The translations under genes and the position numbers were made by a program. A stretch of DNA of 64,000 nucleotides, from assembly GCA_045635085.1 (NCBI GenBank), contig JAZRBM010000013.1, forward strand, positions 186,001 to 250,000, written 5' to 3'. The notes beneath the pieces were generated by a model, which searched no databases, had not been told where the DNA came from, and was given only the letters and a program-made list of their open reading frames with translations. The number at the start of each line of letters is the position of its first letter. Position 1 is the stretch's first letter. The stretch is from Congzhengia sp045635085. GTDB taxonomy: Bacteria; Bacillota; Clostridia; UBA1381; UBA9506. This document shows, piece by piece, positions 23,738 through 31,500 of the stretch.

Positions 23738-24511
23738 ATGAATGTACTCGAAGTCAAAAATATTACAATGAAATATCAGGATATAAATAGCGAAGTAACA
23801 GCAATAGATGATATATCTTTTAGTGTTAAAGAGGGTGAATTTGTAGCGATAATCGGTCCTAGCGGATGCGGTAAATCGACTCTGCTTTCTATTATTTGCG
23901 GAATTTTATCACCCAGCAGTGGAGAAGTGTATATAAATGGTATAAAGACCTCGGGAATAACTGATAAAATAGGATATATGCTTCAAAGCGACAATCTTTT
24001 GGAGTGGAGAACTATATACAAAAATGTTTTGCTTGGATTAGAAATTCAGCATCGTGTTACAGATGAAAATTTAAAATATGTTGATAAGCTATTAAAAACC
24101 TATGGTCTTTATGAATTTCGTGATAGCTTTCCCTCGCAATTATCCGGCGGTATGAGACAAAGAGCCGCGTTGATTAGAACATTGGTTACAAGACCTGAGA
24201 TATTACTGCTTGACGAAGCATTTTCTGCGCTTGATTATCAAACAAGATTATCGGTGACAGATGATGTGTATTCTATTATTAAAAAAGAAAAGAAGACAAC
24301 ACTTATGATAACTCACGACATTCCTGAAGGAATTTCAATGGCAGACAGAATTATTGTTTTATCAAAGCGTCCTGCAGTTATTCAAAGTGTACATGAAATC
24401 ACTTTTTCAGACATTAAAAAAAGGACGCCTCTTTTATGTAGAAAGAGTCCGCAATTCAGCTCGTATTTTGACACATTATGGAGGGAGTTGGATATGAATG
24501 AAAAAACTTAG
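23738..24511 (+). CDS. ABC transporter ATP-binding protein, NitT/TauT (SsuB/ThiZ) type
   Basis: 257 residues: Walker A GPSGCGKSTL, signature LSGGMRQRAAL, Walker B ILLLDEAFSALD and a late H-loop (ITHDIPEG). It drives import with the permease and binding protein that follow. Homologues import nitrate, alkanesulfonates, taurine or the thiamine precursor hydroxymethylpyrimidine. Strong ribosome site (AAAGGAGAG). Confidence 0.92.
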   Translation: MNVLEVKNITMKYQDINSEVTAIDDISFSVKEGEFVAIIGPSGCGKSTLLSIICGILSPSSGEVYINGIKTSGITDKIGYMLQSDNLLEWRTIYKNVLLGLEIQHRVTDENLKYVDKLLKTYGLYEFRDSFPSQLSGGMRQRAALIRTLVTRPEILLLDEAFSALDYQTRLSVTDDVYSIIKKEKKTTLMITHDIPEGISMADRIIVLSKRPAVIQSVHEITFSDIKKRTPLLCRKSPQFSSYFDTLWRELDMNEKT

Positions 24512-25295
24512 GACAGAAAGAGAAGAATATCTTTTAAAGCTTAAAATAAAGAAATATACCATTCTGTCAATTCAGATTGGTCTTTTGATAGGTCTTATAT
24601 TATTGTGGGAAATATGCGCAAACATCGGTATGATAGATAGTTTTATAACAAGTCAACCGTCGCGTATAGTTAGAACAATTATAAATCTTTCTTCAAACGA
24701 TTTGCTTATGCATTTGGGAGTAACGTGTACAGAAACAATACTTGGATTTTTACTCGGCGTGATATTTGGAATAGTAATAGCCTCGATACTTTGGTGGTTT
24801 GAAACTGCATCAGAAATTTTTGAGCCTTATCTTGTGATTTTAAACAGTCTTCCTAAAATTGCATTAGGACCGATAATAATTATTTGGGTAGGAGCCGGAA
24901 TGAAGGCTATTATCGTTATGGCTTTGGCTATTTCGCTGATTGTAACAGTCATGGAGCTTTTGAATGGCTTTAAGCATACGGATAAAGATATAATAATCAC
25001 TACGAAAACCTTTGGTGCTAAAAAATATCAAATCTTTTCAAAAGTCGTTGTGCCTGCTAATTTAAAAACCCTTATTAACTCGTTAAAAATAAATCTTGGG
25101 CTATCTTTAGTTGGTGTTATTGCCGGTGAATTTTTAGTATCAAAGGCAGGACTTGGGTATCTGATTGTTTATGGCGGGCAGGTATTTAAATTGGATCTTG
25201 TTATGGCAAGTGTTATAATTTTGGCTGTATTTGCAGCAATAATATATAAAATTGTGCTGATTTTTGAAAAAATAGCACTTAAAAACAGGAGGTAA
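24498..25295 (+). CDS. ABC transporter permease, NitT/TauT type
   Basis: 265 residues with about six membrane helices and the EAA-loop near TKTFGAKKYQIFSKVVVPANLK. The SQPSRIVRTI stretch early in the protein is typical of SsuC/TauC permeases. It overlaps the ATPase gene by 14 bp, so the two are coupled. Confidence 0.92.
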   Translation: MKKLRTEREEYLLKLKIKKYTILSIQIGLLIGLILLWEICANIGMIDSFITSQPSRIVRTIINLSSNDLLMHLGVTCTETILGFLLGVIFGIVIASILWWFETASEIFEPYLVILNSLPKIALGPIIIIWVGAGMKAIIVMALAISLIVTVMELLNGFKHTDKDIIITTKTFGAKKYQIFSKVVVPANLKTLINSLKINLGLSLVGVIAGEFLVSKAGLGYLIVYGGQVFKLDLVMASVIILAVFAAIIYKIVLIFEKIALKNRR

Positions 25296-25297
25296 AT

Positions 25298-26311
25298 ATG
25301 AAAAAAATCTTGGCATTATGCCTGTGTGTTGTTTTAACATTCAGCTTTGTTGCTTGTGGAAACAACACACAATCAACAGATAAAAAACCAGAAAAGACCA
25401 TGGAAAAAGTAAGATTAGGTGAGGTTACACATTCTGTTTTTTATGCACCACAATATGCAGCGATAAAGCTCGGCTTTTTTGAAGAAGAGGGTATAGAGAT
25501 AGAACTTTCAAATCTACAGGGCGCAGATAAAGTAATGTCTGCTTTGTTATCAAATCAAATCGATGTAGGCTTTTGCGGACCTGAAGCATCAATTTATGTT
25601 TATAACGAGGGCAGAGAAGACTACCCGCAGGTTTTTGCGCAAATGACGCAACGAGACGGATCGTTCTTGGTGGGCAAAGAAAAGCCTGCAGAATTTGACT
25701 GGAATCAATTAAAAGGAAAAACCGTTATACCAGGAAGACGCGGCGGTGTTCCTTATATGACATTTGAATACTTGTTAAAAGAAAAAGGCCTAAATCCAAA
25801 AACTGATTTAGTTTTAGATGACAGCATTCAATTTTCTCTGATGGCGGGCGCATTTTCAGGTAGTGACGCAGAATATGTAACACTCTTTGAGCCTACCGCG
25901 TCTATGATAGAGGCAGAAGACAAAGGATATATTTTAGCATCTATCGGCGAAGAATCAGGAGACATTCCGTACACTGCTTATTGTGCTAAATCAAGCTACA
26001 TAACAGATAACGAAAAACTGATTAAAAGTTTTGTAAAAGCAATTAACAAAGGTCTTAAATGGGTAGAAGAAAATTCGTCTGAAAAAGTGGCAGAAACTAT
26101 CGTTGATTTGTTTCCTGATACAGACATTAAAATGCTAGCTTCTTCAATTGAAAGATATAAATCTATCGATGCTTGGAAAGACACACCAGTAATGTCTGAA
26201 GAGTCATTTAATCGACTTCAGGACATTATGGAAGAAGCAGGAGAACTCGAATTACGTGCGCCTTTTGAAAAAATTGTAAATAATTCATACGCAGAAAAAG
26301 TCGTTAAATAA
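25298..26311 (+). CDS. Substrate-binding lipoprotein, NMT1/ThiY-like
   Basis: 337 residues with a lipoprotein signal peptide (lipobox FVAC, cysteine 20) and an NMT1/SsuA-type fold beginning SVFYAPQYAAIKLGFFEEEG. It follows the permease after 2 bp and completes a three-gene importer. No TPP riboswitch is seen before the operon, so a role in thiamine precursor uptake is only one option; alkanesulfonate or another small organic ion are others. Confidence 0.9.
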   Translation: MKKILALCLCVVLTFSFVACGNNTQSTDKKPEKTMEKVRLGEVTHSVFYAPQYAAIKLGFFEEEGIEIELSNLQGADKVMSALLSNQIDVGFCGPEASIYVYNEGREDYPQVFAQMTQRDGSFLVGKEKPAEFDWNQLKGKTVIPGRRGGVPYMTFEYLLKEKGLNPKTDLVLDDSIQFSLMAGAFSGSDAEYVTLFEPTASMIEAEDKGYILASIGEESGDIPYTAYCAKSSYITDNEKLIKSFVKAINKGLKWVEENSSEKVAETIVDLFPDTDIKMLASSIERYKSIDAWKDTPVMSEESFNRLQDIMEEAGELELRAPFEKIVNNSYAEKVVK

Positions 26312-26330
26312 AATCTAAACTATTGTAAAT

Positions 26331-26372
26331 AATAAGCATATCAATGTCAGAAGGTGAATTGATATGCTTATT
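26331..26372 (+). promoter_or_regulatory. Hairpin enclosing the ribosome site and start codon of the DUF421 gene
   Basis: A 15-bp perfect stem (26331-26345 with 26358-26372) whose 12-nt loop GTCAGAAGGTGA carries the ribosome site and whose right arm contains the ATG at 26364. T-rich sequence follows. It may be a translational switch or a terminator of the ABC operon that overlaps the next start. Confidence 0.75.
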
Positions 26373-27008
26373 TCTTTTATACGAACAATAATTTCATATA
26401 TTTTAGTTGTAGTAGCAGTTAGAATAATGGGAAAAAGGCAAGTGGGGCAATTAGAACCGACAGAACTTGTTATAACGCTAATGATTTCCGATTTAGCAAC
26501 AATACCTCTTACTCATGTTTCTATCCCTTTGGTATACGGAATTGTTCCGATTCTGACACTTATTATATTAGAGGCTACGTTCTCGTTCGTGGAATTGAAA
26601 AGCAGGAGATTTAGAAAAATCATGTCAGGCACACCTGTTATTATAATAAAAGACGGTGTAATATGCGAAAAAGAATTGGAAAGATTACGCTTTAATTTTG
26701 ATGATATATTAGAAATGTTGCGTATGCAGGGAAGTTGTGATATTAAAGAAATTAAATATGCCATCTTAGAAACAAGCGGTAACCTTAGCATTATTGAAAA
26801 GAAAATACAAAATAACGATGAGCGCAACTACCTGGGTTTACCATTTATGTTTATATGTGACGGCGAAATCAGTAAAAAGGCACTAAAACTATATAATAAG
26901 GATGATAAGTGGCTAAAAAAACAGCTGAACGGAGAAGATATATCCGATGTGCTATATGCTGGTGTTAACGAAAACGGTAAATTTTATTTGCAAAAGAAGG
27001 AAAAATAG
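26364..27008 (+). CDS. DUF421 membrane protein (YetF family)
   Basis: A 214-residue member of the YetF/YrbG family: about three N-terminal membrane helices (residues 3-75) with the conserved VRIMGKRQVGQLEPTELVI motif, then a cytosolic alpha/beta domain (GTPVIIIKDGVICEKELERLRF). The function is unknown; relatives occur in spore-germination and membrane-stress settings. It is followed directly by a DUF4363 gene, a frequent pairing in Clostridia. Translation may be controlled by the hairpin at its start. Confidence 0.88.
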   Translation: MLISFIRTIISYILVVVAVRIMGKRQVGQLEPTELVITLMISDLATIPLTHVSIPLVYGIVPILTLIILEATFSFVELKSRRFRKIMSGTPVIIIKDGVICEKELERLRFNFDDILEMLRMQGSCDIKEIKYAILETSGNLSIIEKKIQNNDERNYLGLPFMFICDGEISKKALKLYNKDDKWLKKQLNGEDISDVLYAGVNENGKFYLQKKEK

Positions 27009-27428
27009 ATGAAAACATTTACAGTCGCATTAACAGCATTAATAATTATGATTGTTTTGCTCTCAGGATACTCAATATATATTAAAAAAGTCGAAAAAGA
27101 ATTCATAAAAACAGTAGATGAAATTTCAGAACTTGTAAAAAAAGAAGATTGGGATAAAGTATCAAAAGATTTTAAAAAACTAGTGGGTGAGTGGGATAAA
27201 AAAGAAGCTTTGCTCTCTATGCTTAACGATCACGAAGATTTAGATGAAATAAATCTTTCGATAAACGATTTGGATAAAAGTATATCTCATAAGAACAAGG
27301 AGCATGCACTAAAGTCTTTAGGTGAAATAAAAATTAAGATACAAAGATTGGCAGAGAACGAGTCTTTTAATTTAGAAAACATTTTAGGATTAGCACATAA
27401 TAGGTTATCCTGTCATATTATGTTATAA
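27009..27428 (+). CDS. DUF4363 family protein
   Basis: 139 residues: one N-terminal membrane anchor (about 5-26) and a charged, helical external domain rich in Lys, Glu and Asp. It starts at the base after the DUF421 stop codon and is preceded by GAAGG. Function unknown; the constant pairing with DUF421 suggests they form one membrane unit. Confidence 0.8.
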   Translation: MKTFTVALTALIIMIVLLSGYSIYIKKVEKEFIKTVDEISELVKKEDWDKVSKDFKKLVGEWDKKEALLSMLNDHEDLDEINLSINDLDKSISHKNKEHALKSLGEIKIKIQRLAENESFNLENILGLAHNRLSCHIML

Positions 27429-27456
27429 CCGGCCAATAGGTCGTTTATATAGATTA

Positions 27457-27497
27457 AGGCGTAGAAAAGTACAGCATGTACTCTCTGCGCCTTTTAT
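27457..27497 (+). terminator. Terminator of the DUF421-DUF4363 genes
   Basis: An imperfect stem AAGGCG...CGCCTT with an inner AGTAC/GTACT, followed by TTTTATAT. The T run is short. Confidence 0.65.
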
Positions 27498-27502
27498 ATG
27501 TA

Positions 27503-27540
27503 AAAAAACCGACGAAAATAACTTTCGTCGGTTAAAGTTT
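27503..27540 (-). terminator. Terminator of rpsU (bidirectional)
   Basis: Stem AACCGACGAAA/TTTCGTCGGTT, with seven A before it (T run on the minus strand) directly below rpsU. Confidence 0.85.
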
Positions 27541-27542
27541 TT

Positions 27543-27719
27543 TTATTTAAACTTTCTTTTTCTTGCGGCCTCTGACTTTTTCTTTCTCTTAACGCTGGGC
27601 TTTTCATAATGTTCGCGTTTTCTGAATTCTGATAAGATACCGTCTTTTGCACAAGAACGCTTAAAACGTCTTAATGCACTATCTAAAGACTCATGGTCTT
27701 TTATTCTGATTTCTGACAT
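27543..27719 (-). CDS. rpsU: 30S ribosomal protein S21
   Basis: A 58-residue basic protein beginning MSEIRIKDHESLDSALKRFKRSCAKDG and ending in a Lys/Arg-rich helix (KRKKKSEAARKRKFK). This matches bS21 over its full length. GGAGGGA lies a few bases before ATG. Transcribed divergently from rpsT. It is a small basic protein of the 30S platform, near the 3' end of 16S rRNA, that helps initiation. Confidence 0.97.
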   Translation of the reverse strand: MSEIRIKDHESLDSALRRFKRSCAKDGILSEFRKREHYEKPSVKRKKKSEAARKRKFK

Positions 27720-27821
27720 TTACTGATTCCCTCCTTCCGCGCAAACGAGTTCAAAAAAGACTAAAAAAAACATCTTTTTTCTATTTGTTGCGGAATTACT
27801 CTGCTACAAAATAACAAGTGT

Positions 27822-27851
27822 ATTATAACCTAAACTGTTTGTGATTGTCAA
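27822..27851 (-). promoter_or_regulatory. Sigma-A promoter of rpsU
   Basis: Minus-strand TTGACA (27846-27851), 18-bp spacer, TATAAT (27822-27827), both perfect. Confidence 0.88.
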
Positions 27852-27899
27852 TAGAAAGTTTAAATATTTTTACTTTTTTTAAAAAATATAAAAAAATAG

Positions 27900-27928
27900 T
27901 TGCATTTTCATAATATATATGTTAAAAT
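27900..27928 (+). promoter_or_regulatory. Sigma-A promoter of rpsT
   Basis: TTGCAT (27900-27905), 17 bp, TAAAAT (27923-27928), about 38 bp before the start codon. Confidence 0.78.
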
Positions 27929-27965
27929 ACTAAAAGTCAAGTACGTTTGGTTGGAGGTGAAAGAA

Positions 27966-28229
27966 TTGCCGAACATTAAATCAGCTAAGAAAAGAGTTAA
28001 AGTTATCGAAACAAAAACTTTAAGAAATCACATGATTAAATCTGCATTAAGAACATACATTAAGAAGTTCGAAACAATCGTTTTAAGCGGTAACAAAGAA
28101 GAAGCAGAAGTTGCTTTTAAAGTTGCAGTTAAAAAGATTGATCAGGCAGTAGCTAAGGGTATCATGAAGAAGAATACAGCTTCAAGAAAGAAGTCTCAGT
28201 TAGCTATTAAGCTCAATGCAATTGCATAA
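27966..28229 (+). CDS. rpsT: 30S ribosomal protein S20, TTG start
   Basis: 87 residues from TTG at 27966: (M)PNIKSAKKRVKVIETKTLRN...KNTASRKKSQLAIKLNAIA, full-length bS20. The start is fixed by GGAGGTGA (27953-27960), 5 nt upstream, and by the conserved PNIKSAKKR opening; the longer open frame upstream is not coding. bS20 binds 16S rRNA early in 30S assembly. A non-ATG start is common for rpsT and linked to its autoregulation in enterobacteria. Confidence 0.97.
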   Translation: MPNIKSAKKRVKVIETKTLRNHMIKSALRTYIKKFETIVLSGNKEEAEVAFKVAVKKIDQAVAKGIMKKNTASRKKSQLAIKLNAIA

Positions 28230-28243
28230 TCATTTAGAAATTA

Positions 28244-28275
28244 AAGGACTAACGAAAGTTAGTCCTTGTTTTCTT
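28244..28275 (+). terminator. Terminator of rpsT
   Basis: A 10-bp perfect stem AAGGACTAAC/GTTAGTCCTT with GAAA tetraloop and a T-rich tail. Confidence 0.9.
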
Positions 28276-28300
28276 TTATAGAGTATTTATATCCTTCGTC

Positions 28301-28588
28301 ATAAATATTTCAAATACTATTGTTAGTAGCTTTTCAGGTGGTCCTGCAAAGGTTGCAGTTGTAGACAGTGCACTTGAGGGTATGGTTTCAGGTTCTTCTG
28401 TTGCAAATACTGTTGATTCGGGTTCGGTTACAATTCCTCTTATGAAAAAAACAGGCTATACTCCTGAATTTGCAGCGGCTGCAGAAGCATCCGCGTCAAC
28501 AAGCGGACAGATTATGCCCACAATCACGGGTGCAGCAGCCTTTTTATTTGCTTATACCACTAGTTCTTTCTATATAAAATTACTTTAA
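28301..28588 (+). pseudogene. Remnant of a TRAP transporter large permease (DctM / 4TM-12TM type)
   Basis: An open frame reads SFSGGPAKVAVVDSALEGM, then SGSSVANTVDSGSVTIPLMKKTGYTPEF and SGQIMPTITGAAAF, which are core motifs of TRAP permeases, normally several hundred residues long. Only about 85-95 residues remain; there is no usable start, no ribosome site, and the match stops at AYTTSSFYIKLL before a stop codon. Both ends and the partner TRAP genes are missing. It lies directly after the rpsT terminator and is a decayed relic of a lost or transferred operon. Confidence 0.8.
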
Positions 28589-28631
28589 AAAGAGTAAATA
28601 CTCTTATTACGCAATGTTATTTTTATATTAC

Positions 28632-28751
28632 AAAACGCACATACTGCTTGACTTTCAGAAAGAGTACTGGTATAATTTTATATATCCAATTATACAAAAT
28701 AAGAATTTTGTATAATTGGGAGTATACCAAAAAGTTGAAAATGTGCGTTTT
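28632..28751 (+). repeat. 120-bp nested palindrome, MITE-like
   Basis: The ends are AAAACGCACAT (28632-28642) and ATGTGCGTTTT (28741-28751), an 11-bp perfect inverted repeat. Inside are GGTATA/TATACC and a 15-bp perfect core stem CCAATTATACAAAAT/ATTTTGTATAATTGG with loop AAGA. No coding potential. No clear target duplication is visible; a short flanking TTA on each side is too weak to count. It could be a miniature transposon or a large RNA hairpin. Confidence 0.75.
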
Positions 28752-28823
28752 TTAAGGAAAATGCGGCTTTTCATATATTATTAAAAATATTTGAGTTTTA
28801 CATGATTTAAAGGATGTGATTTT

Positions 28824-29813
28824 ATGCGCAGTAAACAACTGCTTGACGACGCACCATTTTATCTTCGTGATTTTATAACTTATATGGAAACTATTAAAGG
28901 AAAATCTTCCAATACAGTTGATGAGTATTTTTTTGACTTAAGAACTTTTCTTCGTTATATGTTAGTATTAAAAGGAAAAGCTGATATAGAAAATTTTGAT
29001 GAAATTTCGATAAAAGATGTCCCTGTGAGCTTTATAGAAGAAATCTCCTTGCACGATCTATATGAATACCTTTCATACACTCTGCGCGAAAGATTAAATA
29101 ACGCCAATTCCCGTGCGCGTAAAGTATCCTCTCTACGCTCTTTCTTTAAATATATGGCAACAAAAGCAAAGTTAGTCGAGACTAACCCCGCTGCTGAATT
29201 GGACTCTCCCAAAATACCCAAGGTTTTACCAAGATATCTGTCTTTAGACGAGAGTAAACAGCTACTAGAAAGTGTCGATGGCAACAATAAATACAGAGAT
29301 TATGCCATTCTAACGCTTTTTTTGAACTGCGGACTACGTTTGTCAGAGCTTTGTGGTATTAACATGCGAAACATTAAAGATGATAAACTTACTGTATTTG
29401 GCAAAGGTAGCAAAGAACGTACAGTTTATTTAAACGATGCCTGTCAAAAAGCAATTTCTGACTATATTATGAACGAACGTCCTAAAGACGGCATCAAATC
29501 ACCTGATAAAGATGCACTATTTTTAAGCCGTTTTAAAAAACGTATGAGCATAAAAACCATCCAACACGTTGTAAAGCTGCACCTGGAAGCTGCAGGTTTA
29601 GATGCTTCAAAATACTCTGCGCATAAATTAAGACACACAGCAGCTACTTTAATGTATAGGTATGGTCATGTAGATGTAAGAGTTTTACAGGAAATGCTAG
29701 GTCATACAAACCTTTCCACTACACAAATTTATACTCATTTAGATGATGAGCAATTAAGAACAGCAGCAAGTAGCAACCCACTGGCAGAAATAAGAAAAAA
29801 CGACGCAGAATGA
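28824..29813 (+). CDS. Tyrosine recombinase, XerC/XerD family
   Basis: 329 residues: N-terminal SAM-like core-binding domain (about 10-125), then the catalytic domain with the Arg in NCGLRLSELCG, His-x-x-Arg in SAHKLRHTAAT, the later His in LGHTNLSTTQ and the Tyr nucleophile in IYTHL. All catalytic residues are present. The likely role is chromosome dimer resolution at dif, since no phage genes are nearby; however, it adjoins a TRAP relic and a palindrome, so an element-borne enzyme is possible. Good ribosome site (AAGGATGTG). Confidence 0.9.
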   Translation: MRSKQLLDDAPFYLRDFITYMETIKGKSSNTVDEYFFDLRTFLRYMLVLKGKADIENFDEISIKDVPVSFIEEISLHDLYEYLSYTLRERLNNANSRARKVSSLRSFFKYMATKAKLVETNPAAELDSPKIPKVLPRYLSLDESKQLLESVDGNNKYRDYAILTLFLNCGLRLSELCGINMRNIKDDKLTVFGKGSKERTVYLNDACQKAISDYIMNERPKDGIKSPDKDALFLSRFKKRMSIKTIQHVVKLHLEAAGLDASKYSAHKLRHTAATLMYRYGHVDVRVLQEMLGHTNLSTTQIYTHLDDEQLRTAASSNPLAEIRKNDAE

Positions 29814-29832
29814 CTTCTGCGTCGTTTTTTTA
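29795..29832 (+). terminator. Terminator with the recombinase stop codon in its loop
   Basis: A 16-bp perfect stem AAAAAACGACGCAGAA/TTCTGCGTCGTTTTTT. The 4-nt loop TGAC holds the TGA stop codon. Confidence 0.92.
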
Positions 29833-29841
29833 TTCAATTAA

Positions 29842-29949
29842 TTAGTCGTTGCAGCCACAACCGCAGAAAACAAATAAAGCAATGATAAGGATAATCCATA
29901 AGCAGCTGTTATCGTTACCAAAGCCAAAGAAACCTCTATCGCATCCCAT
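29842..29949 (-). CDS. Tiny Gly/Cys-rich single-helix membrane peptide (YjcZ-like)
   Basis: 35 residues: MGCDRGFFGFGNDNSCLWI followed by a hydrophobic helix (WIILIIALFVF) and a CGCGCND tail. It has an excellent ribosome site (AGGAGGTAACG), which argues that it is real despite its size. Layout and composition recall the tiny membrane peptides of the YjcZ family found in spore formers. The four clustered cysteines (16, 29, 31, 33) might bind metal or crosslink. Function unknown. Confidence 0.75.
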   Translation of the reverse strand: MGCDRGFFGFGNDNSCLWIILIIALFVFCGCGCND

Positions 29950-30064
29950 AGTCGTTACCTCCTTTTGTCGTTATATTACATTATATGAAAAAAGCAAAAG
30001 TCGGTAACTTGTACTGATAAAATTAAGTGCACTACCCTATTTTTTAAAAATATTTAATAGATGG

Positions 30065-30092
30065 TTGCAAATCTCAATAATTGTGATATACT
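30065..30092 (+). promoter_or_regulatory. Sigma-A promoter of the MATE gene
   Basis: TTGCAA (30065-30070), 16-bp spacer, TATACT (30087-30092). Confidence 0.7.
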
Positions 30093-30131
30093 ATCTATTG
30101 AAAAATAAATCTGGTAAGGAGATGCTGTGTT

Positions 30132-31490
30132 TTGGCAGGAAAATATGAAATAAATATGTGCGAAGGTGCACTATTTCCAAAAATTTTAAGATGTGCTTTT
30201 CCGATGATGATTGCCAATCTCTTACAGCTTTTATATCATTCGGTTGACATGATTATAGTAGGAAGATTTTCAGGAGAAGCTGCTCTTGCGGCAGTTGGTT
30301 CCACCTCTTCTATAATAAATCTCATTGTTACTTTGCTTAGCGGTATTTCTGTCGGTACATCCATCGTTGCATCTCAATATATTGGCGCTAAGGATGATAA
30401 AAAGACTTTTGACACTGTACACACATCAATGCTTGTTTCTGTTATAAGTGGTATAGTTTTTGCTTTTATCGGTTATTTTCTTGCCGAACCAATGCTCGTT
30501 TTAACAGGTTCTCCAGATAATGTATTTCATCAGGCATTGCTATATTTAAGAATATTCTTTTTTGGTACACCCGGTTTTATTATCGGTAATTTTGGTAGTT
30601 CCTTAATGCGTAGCGTCGGCGATACCAAAAGACCTCTTTATGTTTTTTCTTTTTCAAGTATTTTAAACGCTATCTTAAACCTTGTTTTTGTTATAAAATT
30701 TAATATGGGTGTTGCCGGCGTAGCGTTAGCTACAATAATTTCACAATATGCTTCTGCATTTATTATTGTGTATTTAATGGCAAAAACAGATGGCTTAATA
30801 AAACTTTACATAAATAAATTAAAGATAAAAAAATATATTTTGATTGATATTTTAAAGAAAGGCTTGCCTGTTGGAGTTCAAGGCCTTATATTCGGTAGTT
30901 CCAACGTTATAATCCAATCATCTATAAATTCATTTGGCTCTGTTGTTATGGCAGGAAACACCGCTGCTGCTAACATTGAAGACTATTTGTATTTTACCCT
31001 TAATACCTTCTGTCATGCTTCAACAATTGTTGTTGGACAGAATTTTGGCGCAAAAAAATACGAAAGAATAGATAAAACTATATTAATATGCTCAGGACTT
31101 GTAATATTAATAGGCGTCGCTGTAATTCTTTGTACAATTCCGTTTGAAAGAACCTTGCTTGGTATATATGCACCAGGAAACGAAACTGCAATTTCTTACG
31201 GCATATTAAGATTTAAGTATATTTTACACGTGTACTTTTTATGTGGACTTATGGAGCTTTTTATTGGTTCAATTCGTGGTCTTGGGATAACCCTTGTTCC
31301 GATGCTTGTATCAGTTGCGGGTGTTGTCGGCGTAAGAATCGTGTGGATTTATACGGTTTTTGCTTCATACAGAACACTTGACAGTTTGTATATCTCATAT
31401 CCTATTTCATGGGCAGTGTCTATATTTATACTGATTGTATGCTATATAGTTGTAAGAAATAAAATGCTAAAAAGTAAAGAGAGCCGATAG
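30132..31490 (+). CDS. MATE-family multidrug/cation antiporter
   Basis: A 452-residue, 12-helix membrane protein of the MATE family (MatE repeats 1 and 2; YHSVDMIIVGRFSGEAALAAVG is the usual first-repeat motif). It begins with TTG and AAGGAG about 10 nt before it; the conserved KYEINMCEG opening supports this start. It exports cationic drugs or metabolites using Na+ or H+. Substrate unknown. It stands alone between a promoter and a terminator. Confidence 0.9.
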   Translation: MAGKYEINMCEGALFPKILRCAFPMMIANLLQLLYHSVDMIIVGRFSGEAALAAVGSTSSIINLIVTLLSGISVGTSIVASQYIGAKDDKKTFDTVHTSMLVSVISGIVFAFIGYFLAEPMLVLTGSPDNVFHQALLYLRIFFFGTPGFIIGNFGSSLMRSVGDTKRPLYVFSFSSILNAILNLVFVIKFNMGVAGVALATIISQYASAFIIVYLMAKTDGLIKLYINKLKIKKYILIDILKKGLPVGVQGLIFGSSNVIIQSSINSFGSVVMAGNTAAANIEDYLYFTLNTFCHASTIVVGQNFGAKKYERIDKTILICSGLVILIGVAVILCTIPFERTLLGIYAPGNETAISYGILRFKYILHVYFLCGLMELFIGSIRGLGITLVPMLVSVAGVVGVRIVWIYTVFASYRTLDSLYISYPISWAVSIFILIVCYIVVRNKMLKSKESR

Positions 31491-31500
31491 GCTCTCTTTT
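31476..31500 (+). terminator. Bidirectional terminator between MATE gene and lonB
   Basis: Stem AAAGAGAGCC/GGCTCTCTTT with loop GATA and T/A runs on both sides. It overlaps both stop codons. Confidence 0.88.

Noticed and set aside
27900..27965. Upstream extension of rpsT to a 109-residue protein
   Set aside because: It would start inside the promoter; the TTG at 27966 has an ideal ribosome site and the conserved S20 N-terminus.
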